A stretch of 64,000 bases of DNA from Desulfosudis oleivorans. GTDB lineage: Bacteria; Desulfobacterota; Desulfobacteria; Desulfobacterales; SURF-7. A program made the position numbers and the translations under genes. Below are positions 24,482-34,224 of this stretch, in pieces. Below the pieces are notes generated by a model. The model was given only the letters and a program-made list of their open reading frames with translations, was not told the origin of the DNA and made no database searches. The stretch covers positions 157,724 through 221,723 of the forward strand of contig DYJC01000005.1 of the NCBI GenBank assembly GCA_020723305.1, given 5' to 3'. Within the stretch, counting starts at the first letter, position 1. Each line of letters starts with the position of its first letter.

Positions 24482-27289
24482 TTATATCGTATTAATTTTT
24501 TCAGGCTCCTGAGTTGGCTCTTTTTCCGCTCCTGAAGTATCCATCTCGTCTTCAGAGGGCTCAGCCGCCGGTTCTTTATTTTCAACAGGTGGACTCACAT
24601 CCGTTTTTTCCGGATCTTCCGGCGCCGGCGCTGTAATCTCTGAATCCTTCCCTTGTTTTTCCATGGGTTCATTCAAATTTTCAGCTTCTGTCTTTACCGG
24701 TGCTGCCTGTTCGGTTGCAGTTGGAAACCGTCTTTTTTGCCGCTCTATTCTTTTTTGAAGTTTTCCTTCCAGCGCCTCGATCGCTTCCTCCAGGGATGAT
24801 GCCATCGCAACAACCTCTCCCTGGCTCACGATCAACCGTTTTAATTCCGGTATCTTCAGGCGTGTGGCTGAACTCAGATAGACCGGCTGAATATACAATA
24901 CAATTTTCCCTATCGGCAGGACAATCATCCGGCCTCGGATCACCTCGGAACCAGCCTGATCCCAGAGAGTAAGCTGCTGGGAAATATCCGTATCCTGATC
25001 GATCAGTGTGTTGATCTGGGAAGGACCGTAAACCTGAATTCCCTTTGGAAAAGTATAGATGAAAATCTTGCCGTAATTTTTTTCATCACATCCTGCAATC
25101 GCCAGTGCACTTAAATTACTTCTTCCAATCGGACTCAACGGGCTTAATAACAGAAATTCATGTTTTTTCGGATCGATCAAATTCAATGTAAGATGATATG
25201 GTTTCATGGATACGGACTGATCTGCGGAAGAAGGCCTGGGCAGTTCCCAGGCATCCGCATGAATATAAAACATCTCCGGATCTGGTTGATGATAATCGCC
25301 ATACATCGCCAGCTGACAGCCAAACAGATCTTTGGGATAAGAAAGATGCGGTTTCAGTTCCGTATCTATTTCATCAAGGGGTTTGAGCAGATTCGGATAA
25401 ATTGTATCATATGTAAGAATAATCGGATCGTTTTTCGAGGCAATGTAATAATCGATGGACCCGTTGTATGCGTCCACAACGATTTTTACCGAGTTTCGAA
25501 TATAGTTAAATTTTCCTTCGAACGGCTGGGCATTGGGATAGAGACCGGAAACCGTATAGGCATCCTGAATCCAGAAAAGGCCTTTGGATGTAGTCACCAT
25601 ATATGGATCATCGTCCAGATGAAAAAAGGGCGTCAGCAATTTGATGGCTTCCCGAATGTTCCGCCGGAATAAAATCCGGCTTTTTTCCATGGTCTTTGTT
25701 GTGGTTATGATATTCCGGTCATGAAAGTAGACGCCAAACATCAATTTCTCGAACAAAGATGAAAGCGGTATTCCTCCGGTTCCTTCATAGCCTACCAGTG
25801 TATTGGCTTCATCATTGGGATGATCGATCTCTCCCTCTTCGTTGGGTACAATGACATAGTCATATTGGCCTAGCCCATAATAGATACCCGGATTCGTTAC
25901 CTGCATGCCATAATCTGACTTGATGGGCATGTCACGGAGAAACCAGGTCATGGATTCATCTCCTCCCTGGGCTGCAGGGGTCATGACAATACCGTATCCG
26001 TGAGTATACTGCAGGTGTCTGCTCTGCCAGGTCCGTGCAGAATCCGGAAGATTTTGAAGATCCAGCTCTCTTGGAGCCAGATATACCTGCTGATATCGAC
26101 CCGAAATATGATACCTCCCGACATCCACTCCATGGAAATTATAATAGGGTTTGATCCCCTGGATCTGTTTGTACACATCATCCAGAAGGTTCCTGTCCCA
26201 GACAGGGATGTTCCGAAGATTTTCCCGGACGACCGGATCTCCTATGATATTGAATGTCTGTTCAATATCATAACGGGTCTTTTTGATCCTGGTTAAATCA
26301 TAAGCAGCCAGGGTGGACTTGATATTGTTTTCAATATACGGCTTTTCATACGCAACGACATTGGCCTCTATCAGATTTTGTTCAATCTCTCTAGATAAAA
26401 AATCAGAATTGGCTCCAAGCAAAGAGATCACCAGCAAGATGCCAAAAACAATAATTTTCTTAACCCCTTTCCCTTTTACCATGTAATAGATAACCGAAAC
26501 CGCCGTACAGACAAAAAAGATCGCCGAGCATACAATCAGGGGCAGGATAATCATCATCTCTGTATATCCCGGGCCAAAAAATTGAGGCTGATGTTTGTCC
26601 GTGTAAAGAAGAGAGTATCCCTGCAATACAAATCCCCAGACCTGGATGGCTACAGCAAACAGAAGCAGCAGGCTGACATGAATTTTCGCACCTGCTGGAA
26701 AATCCTGATCTTTTCCTTTCAGAATCCTTCTTTCAATCCAGTACAGAAAGGCGATACTGATCAGCAGAAGCAAAGAGATCAATAATAGTTCGTTCTGAAT
26801 GAGCTTGAAAAACGGAAAGGAAAATAGATAAAAACTGATATCATGCCCGAAAACAGGGTCTTTGACTCCAGAAGCCTTACCAAATAGGAATAACAATCCC
26901 TTTTCCCATTGCTGATAAAAAGGAAGGGCAATCGGTATTGCCAGAACAATGGAAAGTGGGAAATAGATTTTCATGGACCCGGATCGAAACATCTCAATGA
27001 GTTTGCGATAGGCTTTCTGATTTACATCCGATTCGGATGTGGACCCGAGATACCGGGAAGCGATCCAGAAATTGAAAAAAAAGATACCAAAGAACACCGC
27101 GATGACCCCGCCAAATGTTACATACTTATAGAGAAATCGCTGCCAAAAATAAAACTCATACCCAAGGGATTTGAACCACCATCGATCGATGAAAAAATCA
27201 AGCGACCGAAAGGTGAAACCCAGGTAAAAAATGCCGCCGGCAATAATGAGGCTGCCCAGAAGGAGTACCCAATTTTTTAAGTTCCGCAT
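24482..27289 (-). CDS. UPF0182 family large membrane protein
   Basis: 935 residues. Seven or so transmembrane helices occupy the first 310 residues, followed by a large extracytoplasmic region (about 320-850) with the family landmarks YTHGYGIVMTP and GYEGTGGIPLSS. The last 80 residues are low-complexity Pro/Glu/Lys-rich. UPF0182 (COG1615) is widespread and has no established function. The start MRNLKNWV is preceded by a purine-rich GGAAAAGG site. Single leftward gene. Confidence 0.9.
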   Translation of the reverse strand: MRNLKNWVLLLGSLIIAGGIFYLGFTFRSLDFFIDRWWFKSLGYEFYFWQRFLYKYVTFGGVIAVFFGIFFFNFWIASRYLGSTSESDVNQKAYRKLIEMFRSGSMKIYFPLSIVLAIPIALPFYQQWEKGLLFLFGKASGVKDPVFGHDISFYLFSFPFFKLIQNELLLISLLLLISIAFLYWIERRILKGKDQDFPAGAKIHVSLLLLFAVAIQVWGFVLQGYSLLYTDKHQPQFFGPGYTEMMIILPLIVCSAIFFVCTAVSVIYYMVKGKGVKKIIVFGILLVISLLGANSDFLSREIEQNLIEANVVAYEKPYIENNIKSTLAAYDLTRIKKTRYDIEQTFNIIGDPVVRENLRNIPVWDRNLLDDVYKQIQGIKPYYNFHGVDVGRYHISGRYQQVYLAPRELDLQNLPDSARTWQSRHLQYTHGYGIVMTPAAQGGDESMTWFLRDMPIKSDYGMQVTNPGIYYGLGQYDYVIVPNEEGEIDHPNDEANTLVGYEGTGGIPLSSLFEKLMFGVYFHDRNIITTTKTMEKSRILFRRNIREAIKLLTPFFHLDDDPYMVTTSKGLFWIQDAYTVSGLYPNAQPFEGKFNYIRNSVKIVVDAYNGSIDYYIASKNDPIILTYDTIYPNLLKPLDEIDTELKPHLSYPKDLFGCQLAMYGDYHQPDPEMFYIHADAWELPRPSSADQSVSMKPYHLTLNLIDPKKHEFLLLSPLSPIGRSNLSALAIAGCDEKNYGKIFIYTFPKGIQVYGPSQINTLIDQDTDISQQLTLWDQAGSEVIRGRMIVLPIGKIVLYIQPVYLSSATRLKIPELKRLIVSQGEVVAMASSLEEAIEALEGKLQKRIERQKRRFPTATEQAAPVKTEAENLNEPMEKQGKDSEITAPAPEDPEKTDVSPPVENKEPAAEPSEDEMDTSGAEKEPTQEPEKINTI

Positions 27290-27608
27290 ATTTTTTCCTT
27301 TTCCTGTATCGATATTTCAGTACAGATATCATTACATCATTCAGAAATACAAGATTTTGTGCAATATTTTTTGATCCATGACTGATGAAATACACTTATC
27401 TTCTTGGTTATAAAAATCTCTCATGATGGTCAATGAAAAAACTGTACGATTTTCACATCATAGGATTGATTGTTGCCAAGGATCTATTTTTGAATATACA
27501 GCTTCCTCAGGCCCGGATTGATTTTCGATATGTCTTTCCTCATGTAGGATACAAAGGAGGGCTTAAAAAAAATGTGGGTCTTTGCTTGGAAATTGATCGA
27601 GGAACCCT
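27290..27608 (+). other. Intergenic stretch without a supported gene
   Basis: The 319 bases upstream of the UPF0182 gene contain its leader and probably its promoter. A rightward open frame of 68 codons (27433-27639) lies here and overlaps the end of the histidine kinase gene, but it has no ribosome site, so I do not call it. No strong hairpin was seen. Confidence 0.4.
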
Positions 27609-30077
27609 TTATGAATTCCTGGAAGGCAGGGTAAAGTAAAAAGTTGTTCCCTTTCCAACCTCGGAATCCAGCCAGATCATTCCACCGTGCCGCTCAATGA
27701 TTTTTTTAACAATGGTCAACCCTGCACCGATTCCGCCACCGTATTTATCTCTGCTGTGAAGCCGCTTGAAAATCATGAAAATTTTCTCTTTATGCTTTTC
27801 AGGAATACCAATGCCATTATCCCGAACATAATAAACCGGAAAGGTAATTTTTTCAGCCTGAGATTCAGGCGGATTCCATTTTCCCGTATTACTTTGTAAA
27901 AAACCGATCTCAATCTGTTTCTCCGGTTTTTCATTGTATTTGATTGCATTGGAAACCAGATTGAAGAATACTTCACTGATGCGAATGGCATCACATTGAA
28001 TGGTTGGAAGACGGCTGGGCACGAATATCTGAACCCTCTGGTCAGGAAAAGAGGATTCTATGCTTTCTTTGACCTCGACAATCAAACCATTCAGATCCAC
28101 AGGGGTATATATAAGATCGGTTCGTCCCACCTGAGAATAAGTCAGAAGAGACTGGATCAGGTCTTCTTCCCGTTTGCAAAGCCGCTTGAGGGTCTCGAGT
28201 TTATTTTTTCCTTCTGTATCGATTGTATCACTATAGTCTTCCATTAAAAAGGTTGCATAATTGGAAATGCCTCTGAGCGGCTCTCGCAAGTCATGGGAAG
28301 CAATGTAGGCAAAATCATCCAGTTCCCGGTTGCTTTTTTGAAGTGCTTCCTCCATTTTCTTGCGATCCGTCACATCATGTATAATGGAATAGAGCAGCTG
28401 TTTCCCTGCCACAATGATCGGACCGCTGAAAACCTCTACATCCCGGATCTCCCCGCTTGCCAGACGGTGATGAAAATAAAATTGATTCTTTTTTTTTTCA
28501 TTGGCCAGTTTGATATCAACAGCCAATGCTTCCGGAGACATGGTATTGATATCCGATATTTTCATTTTCAGCAGGGTCTCCTGATCATATTGATAATAGA
28601 TCGCAGCAGCAGGATTTGCATCCATGATGCAGCCATTTTCCGGATCGATCAGCAACATCACGGCATGGTTGTTGTGGAACAAACTTTTGTATCGCTTCTC
28701 GCTTTCCCGTAGCTTTTGTTCCGCTCTTTTACTTTCACTGATGTCTTCAAACACCGTAGCAAACGTTTCCGGCTTGGGGGAAAAAACCGACACCCGAAAA
28801 TGCTTGTTCATTGGTTTAATATAGGTTTCAAAAAATGTCGGCTGCCCGGTCAAAGCAACATTCTTGAACTGTTCAAAATAGGGTGGTATCTCTGAATTGT
28901 TTATCTCCCGCCCGGTTTTGCCCATTGCCGCATCGCGGGATATTCCGGTGTGCTTCGTAAAGGCTGGATTGACATCCGTAATCTGATAATCCACGGGTTC
29001 ACGTTCCGGATTGTACACAAGATCGTGAATTGCTATGCCCTCAATGGAAGCTTCAAAAAGCTTACGGAACCGATTTTCACTGTCAACCAATGCCTGCTGG
29101 ATGATTTTTCTTTTGGTTATTTCCCGAAGAGAAAGAATTGTTGAGGTGTATTTTTCACTGACATCCAGCATGGAAGCGGATTGAACCTCAAAATAGCGTC
29201 TTTCAAAATTGATGACCGCGCTGCATTCTATTACACTTTCCGGTGTATCGTTGACTGAAAATTTCTTGATGATAGAGTCAATCCAGGGGAAAACATCCTT
29301 CAACGGGCATCCGATAACCGTGCTGCATGTCACGTTCTGATTTTTATCTGAAGTTTCAATTTGAAAAAATCGGTTGTCCTCCGGTTTGTAATAGATTGCG
29401 CCGGGTATGCTGGCTGAATCGATCAAAGACATGGCTGCATGGTTCACATTAACGATATCATGCCTTTCGTTCACAATTATGGCAGGATCGGAAAGGCTTT
29501 CGAAAACCGTCAGGTATGCATTTTTCTCATTGGTCATCCGGCGATTGTTGGCCTGAAGCTCTTTGATAAATGCATCCTGATCCTTGCCGCTCCAATCCTG
29601 GCAGAATGCGATCTCAATGCGATCAAAGCTTCTGTCAATAAAAAGACGGGCCAACTCAAGGTTATAGCCTTCATCTTTCTTTTCTTGAATCAGATCCACA
29701 TAACTCTGGCGATAATACTTCATCAAACCCAAAAACATGGAAAGGCTGACACCGCGTTCACGATGGCGCCTGGCTTCGATTACTCCGAAACGGGTAAGCG
29801 GATCATTCTGAAAATCATCGTCCGGGTTCATCTCCGGAATACATCCATAATGATCCACTCCTTTTGTCAATAATTCGGAAAGACCTGAAATCGATAATCG
29901 CCAGGCCTCTGCCAGTGTGGAGGTGTATTTTGTATAATCATGAATTTTAGCATAATGGAGGATCCGGTGAATAAGCCAATCTTCGTTTGCATGGATGATT
30001 CTAAATACTTTTTCCAATGTCATGTAAAGACTCGCTTTCAGGATAATGGTCTCTTTTTCACTTTTATGGACTGACAT
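27609..30077 (-). CDS. PAS-containing sensor histidine kinase
   Basis: 822 residues, cytoplasmic. An N-terminal helical domain (about 15-165) resembles the RsbRD/RsbT-co-antagonist-like sensor module, then a first PAS (about 185-320), a second (about 330-450) and a third (about 460-580), HisKA with H595 (ASHDLREPL) and HATPase with a GAGLTIVKKI-type G2 box near 790. The start ATG overlaps by one base the stop of a GGDEF remnant (TAATG) and is preceded by AAAGGAG, so it was the gene directly behind a now-decayed response regulator domain. It should pass phosphate to one of the receivers upstream. Confidence 0.9.
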   Translation of the reverse strand: MSVHKSEKETIILKASLYMTLEKVFRIIHANEDWLIHRILHYAKIHDYTKYTSTLAEAWRLSISGLSELLTKGVDHYGCIPEMNPDDDFQNDPLTRFGVIEARRHRERGVSLSMFLGLMKYYRQSYVDLIQEKKDEGYNLELARLFIDRSFDRIEIAFCQDWSGKDQDAFIKELQANNRRMTNEKNAYLTVFESLSDPAIIVNERHDIVNVNHAAMSLIDSASIPGAIYYKPEDNRFFQIETSDKNQNVTCSTVIGCPLKDVFPWIDSIIKKFSVNDTPESVIECSAVINFERRYFEVQSASMLDVSEKYTSTILSLREITKRKIIQQALVDSENRFRKLFEASIEGIAIHDLVYNPEREPVDYQITDVNPAFTKHTGISRDAAMGKTGREINNSEIPPYFEQFKNVALTGQPTFFETYIKPMNKHFRVSVFSPKPETFATVFEDISESKRAEQKLRESEKRYKSLFHNNHAVMLLIDPENGCIMDANPAAAIYYQYDQETLLKMKISDINTMSPEALAVDIKLANEKKKNQFYFHHRLASGEIRDVEVFSGPIIVAGKQLLYSIIHDVTDRKKMEEALQKSNRELDDFAYIASHDLREPLRGISNYATFLMEDYSDTIDTEGKNKLETLKRLCKREEDLIQSLLTYSQVGRTDLIYTPVDLNGLIVEVKESIESSFPDQRVQIFVPSRLPTIQCDAIRISEVFFNLVSNAIKYNEKPEKQIEIGFLQSNTGKWNPPESQAEKITFPVYYVRDNGIGIPEKHKEKIFMIFKRLHSRDKYGGGIGAGLTIVKKIIERHGGMIWLDSEVGKGTTFYFTLPSRNS

Positions 30078-30199
30078 TACTCCTTTGAGACAATACAGTT
30101 GCGACCATTTGATTTGGCTTCATACAGAGCCTGATCTGCAACGTTAAGGATGCTTTCCGCTGAATGAATTTCCTCTGTTGAAAACTTTGCGATACTGCT
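30077..30199 (-). pseudogene. Remnant of a GGDEF (diguanylate cyclase) C-terminus
   Basis: In a different frame from the response regulator, 41 codons directly before the kinase ATG read ...SIAKFSTEEI..., then ADQALYEAKSNGRN and CIVSKE stop. That is the hallmark end of a GGDEF domain (ADxALYxAKxxGRN). The frame is closed upstream by a TGA at 30200-30202, and no GGDEF active-site motif is present. The response regulator frame runs into this DNA and stops at 30144. The simplest reading is an internal deletion with frameshift that removed most of a C-terminal GGDEF domain from the response regulator. Confidence 0.7.
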
Positions 30200-31349
30200 T
30201 CACCTCCTGTTTCAACCTGAATTTTTCCAGAGAGTTGGAGATGATTCGCGACAATGGCTTTGCGCTTAATTTGGATTTAGGCAGATAATCGTAAGCACCT
30301 GCCTGAATGGCCCTGGAGGCAATCATTTCGTCACCCTGACCTGTCACGACAACAACCGGAATATCTATATTTCGGGCATCCATTTCAATTAAAAATTCGA
30401 TGCCGGTTCCACAGGGCAATTGATAATCAAGTAGAATAAGATCGATCGATCCTTGTTGAATCAACCGGAAAGCCTCATCAAATGATCTGGCGCGCAACAG
30501 CCGAAACTTTTCAAATGCACTCAGGATGTTTGTAAGGTTTTTGTAATCCTCATCCGTGTCTTCGATGGAAAGAAGGGTTACATTCTGATCGATTTTCAGG
30601 ATGCTCGTTTCGCCGGGGTAAAGTTTGACTTCATGATGGCGGATGGTTTGTATTTTTTTAACAATGTCTGCGATACGCTGCCCGGCAACTTCAATCTTTT
30701 TAATATATTTCGAAATTTTCTCCGGATTATACTGATCCATTTCCAGTAGCTGAATATTTCCCAAAAGTACCATCAGCGGCTGATTGAGTTCGTGGGCGGT
30801 TGCCCCGGCCATCTGCAACAGAACTTTCAGACGTTCTTCTTCAAGCAGGGCTTTTTGCTGTTCAATGATTTGACGGTTGGCTTTCTCCAGCTCTTCAACG
30901 CTTTGCTGAAGTTCATTTGTCTTTTTTTGCAGAGCCTTCTCACTGATTTTTTTTTCAATGGCATAGGTAATGGCGCGGGATAGAAGATCCTGAGTAATCA
31001 TATTTTTCACCAGGTAATCGGTAGCCCCACTTTTCATGACATTTACAGCAATCGTTTCATTTCCCTGACCTGTAAGAAATACGATGGGAATGCCGGCAAT
31101 CGATTGGTCTGTCTTTAGTTCCGCCAATAGCTCAATGCCGTCCATATCCGGCAGATTGTAATCCATTAAAACACAGTCTATTTTTTCCGTGTGAAGCTGT
31201 TCAATACCTTTGGACGCTGTGTCTGCCTCAATAAATTCGAATCGTTGATGAGTGATGCCTTTCAGCAATCGCCGGTACAGCAAACGATCTTCCGAACTAT
31301 CATCAATGATCAGCAAACGGTATTGAGAGCCACCCATTCTTTTTTTCAC
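30144..31349 (-). CDS. Response regulator: receiver, HisKA-like helix pair, receiver (probably truncated)
   Basis: 401 residues. Receiver 1 (about 10-130) with D63, a coiled coil (135-175), a HisKA-like dimerisation segment with H186 (TAHELNQPL) and receiver 2 (about 255-375) with D308. No ATPase domain follows the HisKA segment, so it would act as a phosphotransfer or dimerisation module. The last 17 residues after QEVKQY read out of frame through a GGDEF remnant and stop early, so the ancestral protein was likely longer. The start is GTG at 31349 or ATG at 31337; both lie near AGGAGG. It follows the small response regulator by 5 bases. Confidence 0.85.
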   Translation of the reverse strand: MKKRMGGSQYRLLIIDDSSEDRLLYRRLLKGITHQRFEFIEADTASKGIEQLHTEKIDCVLMDYNLPDMDGIELLAELKTDQSIAGIPIVFLTGQGNETIAVNVMKSGATDYLVKNMITQDLLSRAITYAIEKKISEKALQKKTNELQQSVEELEKANRQIIEQQKALLEEERLKVLLQMAGATAHELNQPLMVLLGNIQLLEMDQYNPEKISKYIKKIEVAGQRIADIVKKIQTIRHHEVKLYPGETSILKIDQNVTLLSIEDTDEDYKNLTNILSAFEKFRLLRARSFDEAFRLIQQGSIDLILLDYQLPCGTGIEFLIEMDARNIDIPVVVVTGQGDEMIASRAIQAGAYDYLPKSKLSAKPLSRIISNSLEKFRLKQEVKQYRKVFNRGNSFSGKHP

Positions 31350-31354
31350 TCCTC

Positions 31355-31795
31355 CTATGGAAAAACGGCAATTTCAAACCAATATTCTTTCAATCGCCGG
31401 ATTGCATTCATCAATCCGCTCAGATCAAGCGGTTTACAGATATAACTGCTGGCACCTGTCGAGTAACACCGGTCAATATCATTTTTTTCAGAGGATGTGG
31501 TCAATACAATGACCGGTATTTTTTTTAATCTGCCGTTGTTTTTTAAAGCTGCCAATACTTCATGGCCATCTGTCCCGGGTAGATTCAGGTCAAGCAAAAT
31601 GATACCCGGTTTCGGTGCTTCAACCGGCGGCGCATATCGGCCCCGACAAAACAGATACTCGAGAGCTTCATCACCATCTTCACACCAGATAATCGGATTC
31701 ACAAGCCCTGCTTTTTGAAAAGCACGTATCATTGCATGACAATCTTCCGGACTATCTTCAACCATTAAAATCGGTTGATGTGAATGAATGCTCAT
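31355..31795 (-). CDS. Single-domain response regulator (Rcp1-like)
   Basis: 146 residues, one receiver domain with acidic pair ED near 13-14, phospho-acceptor Asp in LLDLNLPGTDG and a Lys in ICKPLD. The insertion FCRGRYAPPVEAPKPG before the phospho-acceptor strand is typical of Rcp1-type regulators that partner PAS/phytochrome-like kinases. It lacks an output domain. Ribosome site AAGGAT before the ATG. First gene of the leftward signalling run that ends with the PAS kinase at 27609. Confidence 0.9.
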   Translation of the reverse strand: MSIHSHQPILMVEDSPEDCHAMIRAFQKAGLVNPIIWCEDGDEALEYLFCRGRYAPPVEAPKPGIILLDLNLPGTDGHEVLAALKNNGRLKKIPVIVLTTSSEKNDIDRCYSTGASSYICKPLDLSGLMNAIRRLKEYWFEIAVFP

Positions 31796-32038
31796 TGTTA
31801 ATCCTTATTTGAATTTTGTATTCTCTCTGTATCAAAACCAAACAACCCTTTTTCATAGAGAAGGCAGCTATGTATGGATCGAAAAATGACCAATGGAATG
31901 CCCCGCATTTCACTTACCGTTTTTCATAGGGTGAGGTTGTGGTGTGGAAAAAAAATCGAATAGCTGAGTTTGATTATGTCTAATAGGCATTATATCAAAT
32001 CCGGCCTCTGAGAACAAACAGAAAAGGATTGAAATATT
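31796..32038 (-). promoter_or_regulatory. Leader region of the signalling operon
   Basis: About 240 bases between the response regulator start and the MITE-like element. It should hold the operon promoter; no box matching the sigma-70 or sigma-54 consensus closely was found by eye. Confidence 0.3.
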
Positions 32039-32181
32039 GAGCCGATTTCAAAACGACTGAAAAGCGTCACACCGGCGAAAGTCAGTGCCCAGAAAAGAGC
32101 CGAAAATACTGGATAGCGCTACGCTTCACTGCGTGTCTAGTTTTCGCCGGAACTACAACAACAGACTTTTGAAATTGGCTC
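32039..32181. repeat. MITE-like element with 15-bp terminal inverted repeats
   Basis: GAGCCGATTTCAAAA (32039-32053) and TTTTGAAATTGGCTC (32067 is inside; right end is 32167-32181) are inverted copies with 14 of 15 matches. The direct repeat TATT flanks both ends (32035-32038 and 32182-32185). A second inverted pair, ACCGGCGAAA (32071-32080) and TTTTCGCCGG (32141-32150), lies inside. There is no coding frame. A truncated relative of its right 36 bases occurs at 41338-41373. The element sits between two genes that end or start away from it, the usual place for such elements. Confidence 0.65.
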
Positions 32182-32243
32182 TATTGAATGGGAGATCAAT
32201 GGATTTTCATCGTAAAGTGCTTACGGGCTAAAAAAATAGTTCC

Positions 32244-33914
32244 TTACCTCTGCCGCCTGTTTTTTTTTGCGCTTTTTTTCTTTTTGCTCGGCGGTTTTTT
32301 TTCTGCATATTGGATCATAACAGCTCGACCATCGATCTTGGCTCCTTTCATGGTCTTTAAAACCTTATCCGCAACACTGGTTTCAATTTCGAAAAAGGAA
32401 AATTCACGAAGTATTTCAACCTTGCCGATTTTCGTCCTCCGGATACCTGCTCTTTCACAGACCATTCGAATAACCGCTCCTATTTCAATATTATCCATCT
32501 GCCCGGCATTCATAAAAAAACGGCGCACACTTTGAGGGGGTTTCCGATCATCGATCAGCTCTTTTTTTGGACCAACATCTTTTCTGGATCCTGACTCATT
32601 GATATCGACTGCATCTTTATAATAGGTTAAGAAACGGTTGAACTCAAGAGAGATAAACTTCTGGATCAGGTCTTCCTTGGTCAGATCAGATAGCGTATGA
32701 TATACGGGGTTCAAAAATTTATCGATTTCATCATGATTCACTTCAACGGTTACGAGCCTGTTGATCATTGAATACAGTTGATTCTCACATACCGCCCTTC
32801 CCCCGGGAACCTTCATGTATGTGAACTGAATCCCGGATTTATTTTCAATACTCCGGAGCTTTCCTGTTTCTTTGGTATTGATGATGGAAACCGACATTCC
32901 GGATTTTCCGGCACGACCGGTCCGGCCGCTTCGATGGGTATAATTATCCGCCTCGTCCGGAAGCTTATAGTTTATAACATGGGATATATCCTGGACATCA
33001 ATACCTCTGGCTGCGACATCGGTTGCAATCAGTACCTGAATGGCTTTTTCCCTGTACCGGCGCATTACCTGATCCCGGACCTGCTGAGAAAGATCTCCAT
33101 GAAGGGATTCCGCATTGTAACCGTCTTTAATCAATTTTTCCGCTATCTCCTGTGTCTCTTTTCGAGTACGGCAAAACACAAGACCGTAAATATCCGGATG
33201 AAAATCAATTATCCGTTTCAAGGCCGGATATCTGTTTTTTTCCTTTACGACAAAATAGATATGTTTGATATTATCAGCGCCGCTGTTCTTTCTGCCGATG
33301 GTCACTTCTTTCGGGGCATGCATATATTTCTTTGCAATACCGGAGACTTCTTTCGGCATTGTCGCGGAAAAAAGCCAGATCCGCTTATGGGTTGGTGTCT
33401 GATCCAGGATGGCATTGATATCTTCCTGAAAACCCATATTCAGCATTTCATCTGCCTCATCCAGTACGACATAGGACACTTTTGATAAATCAATCACCTT
33501 GCGTCGTATAAAATCCAGCAACCTTCCCGGCGTAGCTACAATAATGTGGGCGCCCCCCTTGATGCTCCTTCTCTGATTCTCAATACTTGCCCCACCATAC
33601 ACGGCAACAATCTTTGCTTTAGGTAAATACTTACAGAATAAATTGATATCATTTGTAATTTGCAGACACAGTTCCCGGGTAGGGCACAAAACCAGTCCCT
33701 GCGTCTGGTTCAAACCGAAATTGACCAGATGGGCCATCGGCAATCCAAATGCAGCGGTTTTTCCGGTACCGGTCTGCGCAAGTCCGATGAAATCCTTGTC
33801 TCCGGATATAATCTCCGGAATGGCCTCTATCTGAATCGGGGTAGGATCAACAAATCCAAGATCGTTGATCGCTTTCATTAATTCAGGGAATAAATCAAAA
33901 TTTTCAAAACTCAT
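32244..33914 (-). CDS. deaD: DEAD-box RNA helicase with DbpA-type RNA-binding domain
   Basis: 556 residues. Q motif near 27, Walker A AQTGTGKT at 46-53, DEAD at 152-155, SAT, and HRSGRTGRAGKSG. Residues about 475-545 form the RNA-recognition domain of the DbpA/CsdA C-terminus (GAVIRMVCERAGIRRTKIGKVEI). A very basic KKKKSAKKNRRQR tail ends the protein. CsdA/DeaD-type helicases unwind RNA during ribosome assembly and at low temperature. Monocistronic by context; about 310 bases separate it from the divergent glycosyltransferase gene. Confidence 0.94.
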   Translation of the reverse strand: MSFENFDLFPELMKAINDLGFVDPTPIQIEAIPEIISGDKDFIGLAQTGTGKTAAFGLPMAHLVNFGLNQTQGLVLCPTRELCLQITNDINLFCKYLPKAKIVAVYGGASIENQRRSIKGGAHIIVATPGRLLDFIRRKVIDLSKVSYVVLDEADEMLNMGFQEDINAILDQTPTHKRIWLFSATMPKEVSGIAKKYMHAPKEVTIGRKNSGADNIKHIYFVVKEKNRYPALKRIIDFHPDIYGLVFCRTRKETQEIAEKLIKDGYNAESLHGDLSQQVRDQVMRRYREKAIQVLIATDVAARGIDVQDISHVINYKLPDEADNYTHRSGRTGRAGKSGMSVSIINTKETGKLRSIENKSGIQFTYMKVPGGRAVCENQLYSMINRLVTVEVNHDEIDKFLNPVYHTLSDLTKEDLIQKFISLEFNRFLTYYKDAVDINESGSRKDVGPKKELIDDRKPPQSVRRFFMNAGQMDNIEIGAVIRMVCERAGIRRTKIGKVEILREFSFFEIETSVADKVLKTMKGAKIDGRAVMIQYAEKKPPSKKKKSAKKNRRQR

Positions 33915-34224
33915 TTTAATGCTTTCTTTGTCTGTTTCTGTTGATCCTCTATCCTGGTTACGAAAATCTATCTTATGGATGGACGCTCGCGATGTATCAA
34001 AAAAAAGAAATGTGTTTGCTGACTGGCGGTAATGGATGCGAATTCACTTTTTTTCGAATATGAAATATAATGTATGAAAAATCAGAACCTGTCAATAAAA
34101 TTTCAAAATCCTTGAATAAGGCTTTTTTACATGTCATAAAGATCGGCATAAAATTAAAAAACACAATCATGATCATACAGAAGATAAAAAATATCATTCA
34201 TTTGACTACGTCTTCAGGCTCGAT
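33915..34224. other. Divergent control region between deaD and the glycosyltransferase gene
   Basis: 310 AT-rich bases with no supported gene. It must hold both promoters and, by analogy with cold-shock helicases, perhaps a long deaD leader. A leftward 66-codon frame inside has no ribosome site and is not called. Confidence 0.4.

Noticed and set aside
27433..27639. A 68-codon rightward frame beside the histidine kinase
   Set aside because: No ribosome site and it runs into the kinase gene on the other strand; composition alone is not enough.
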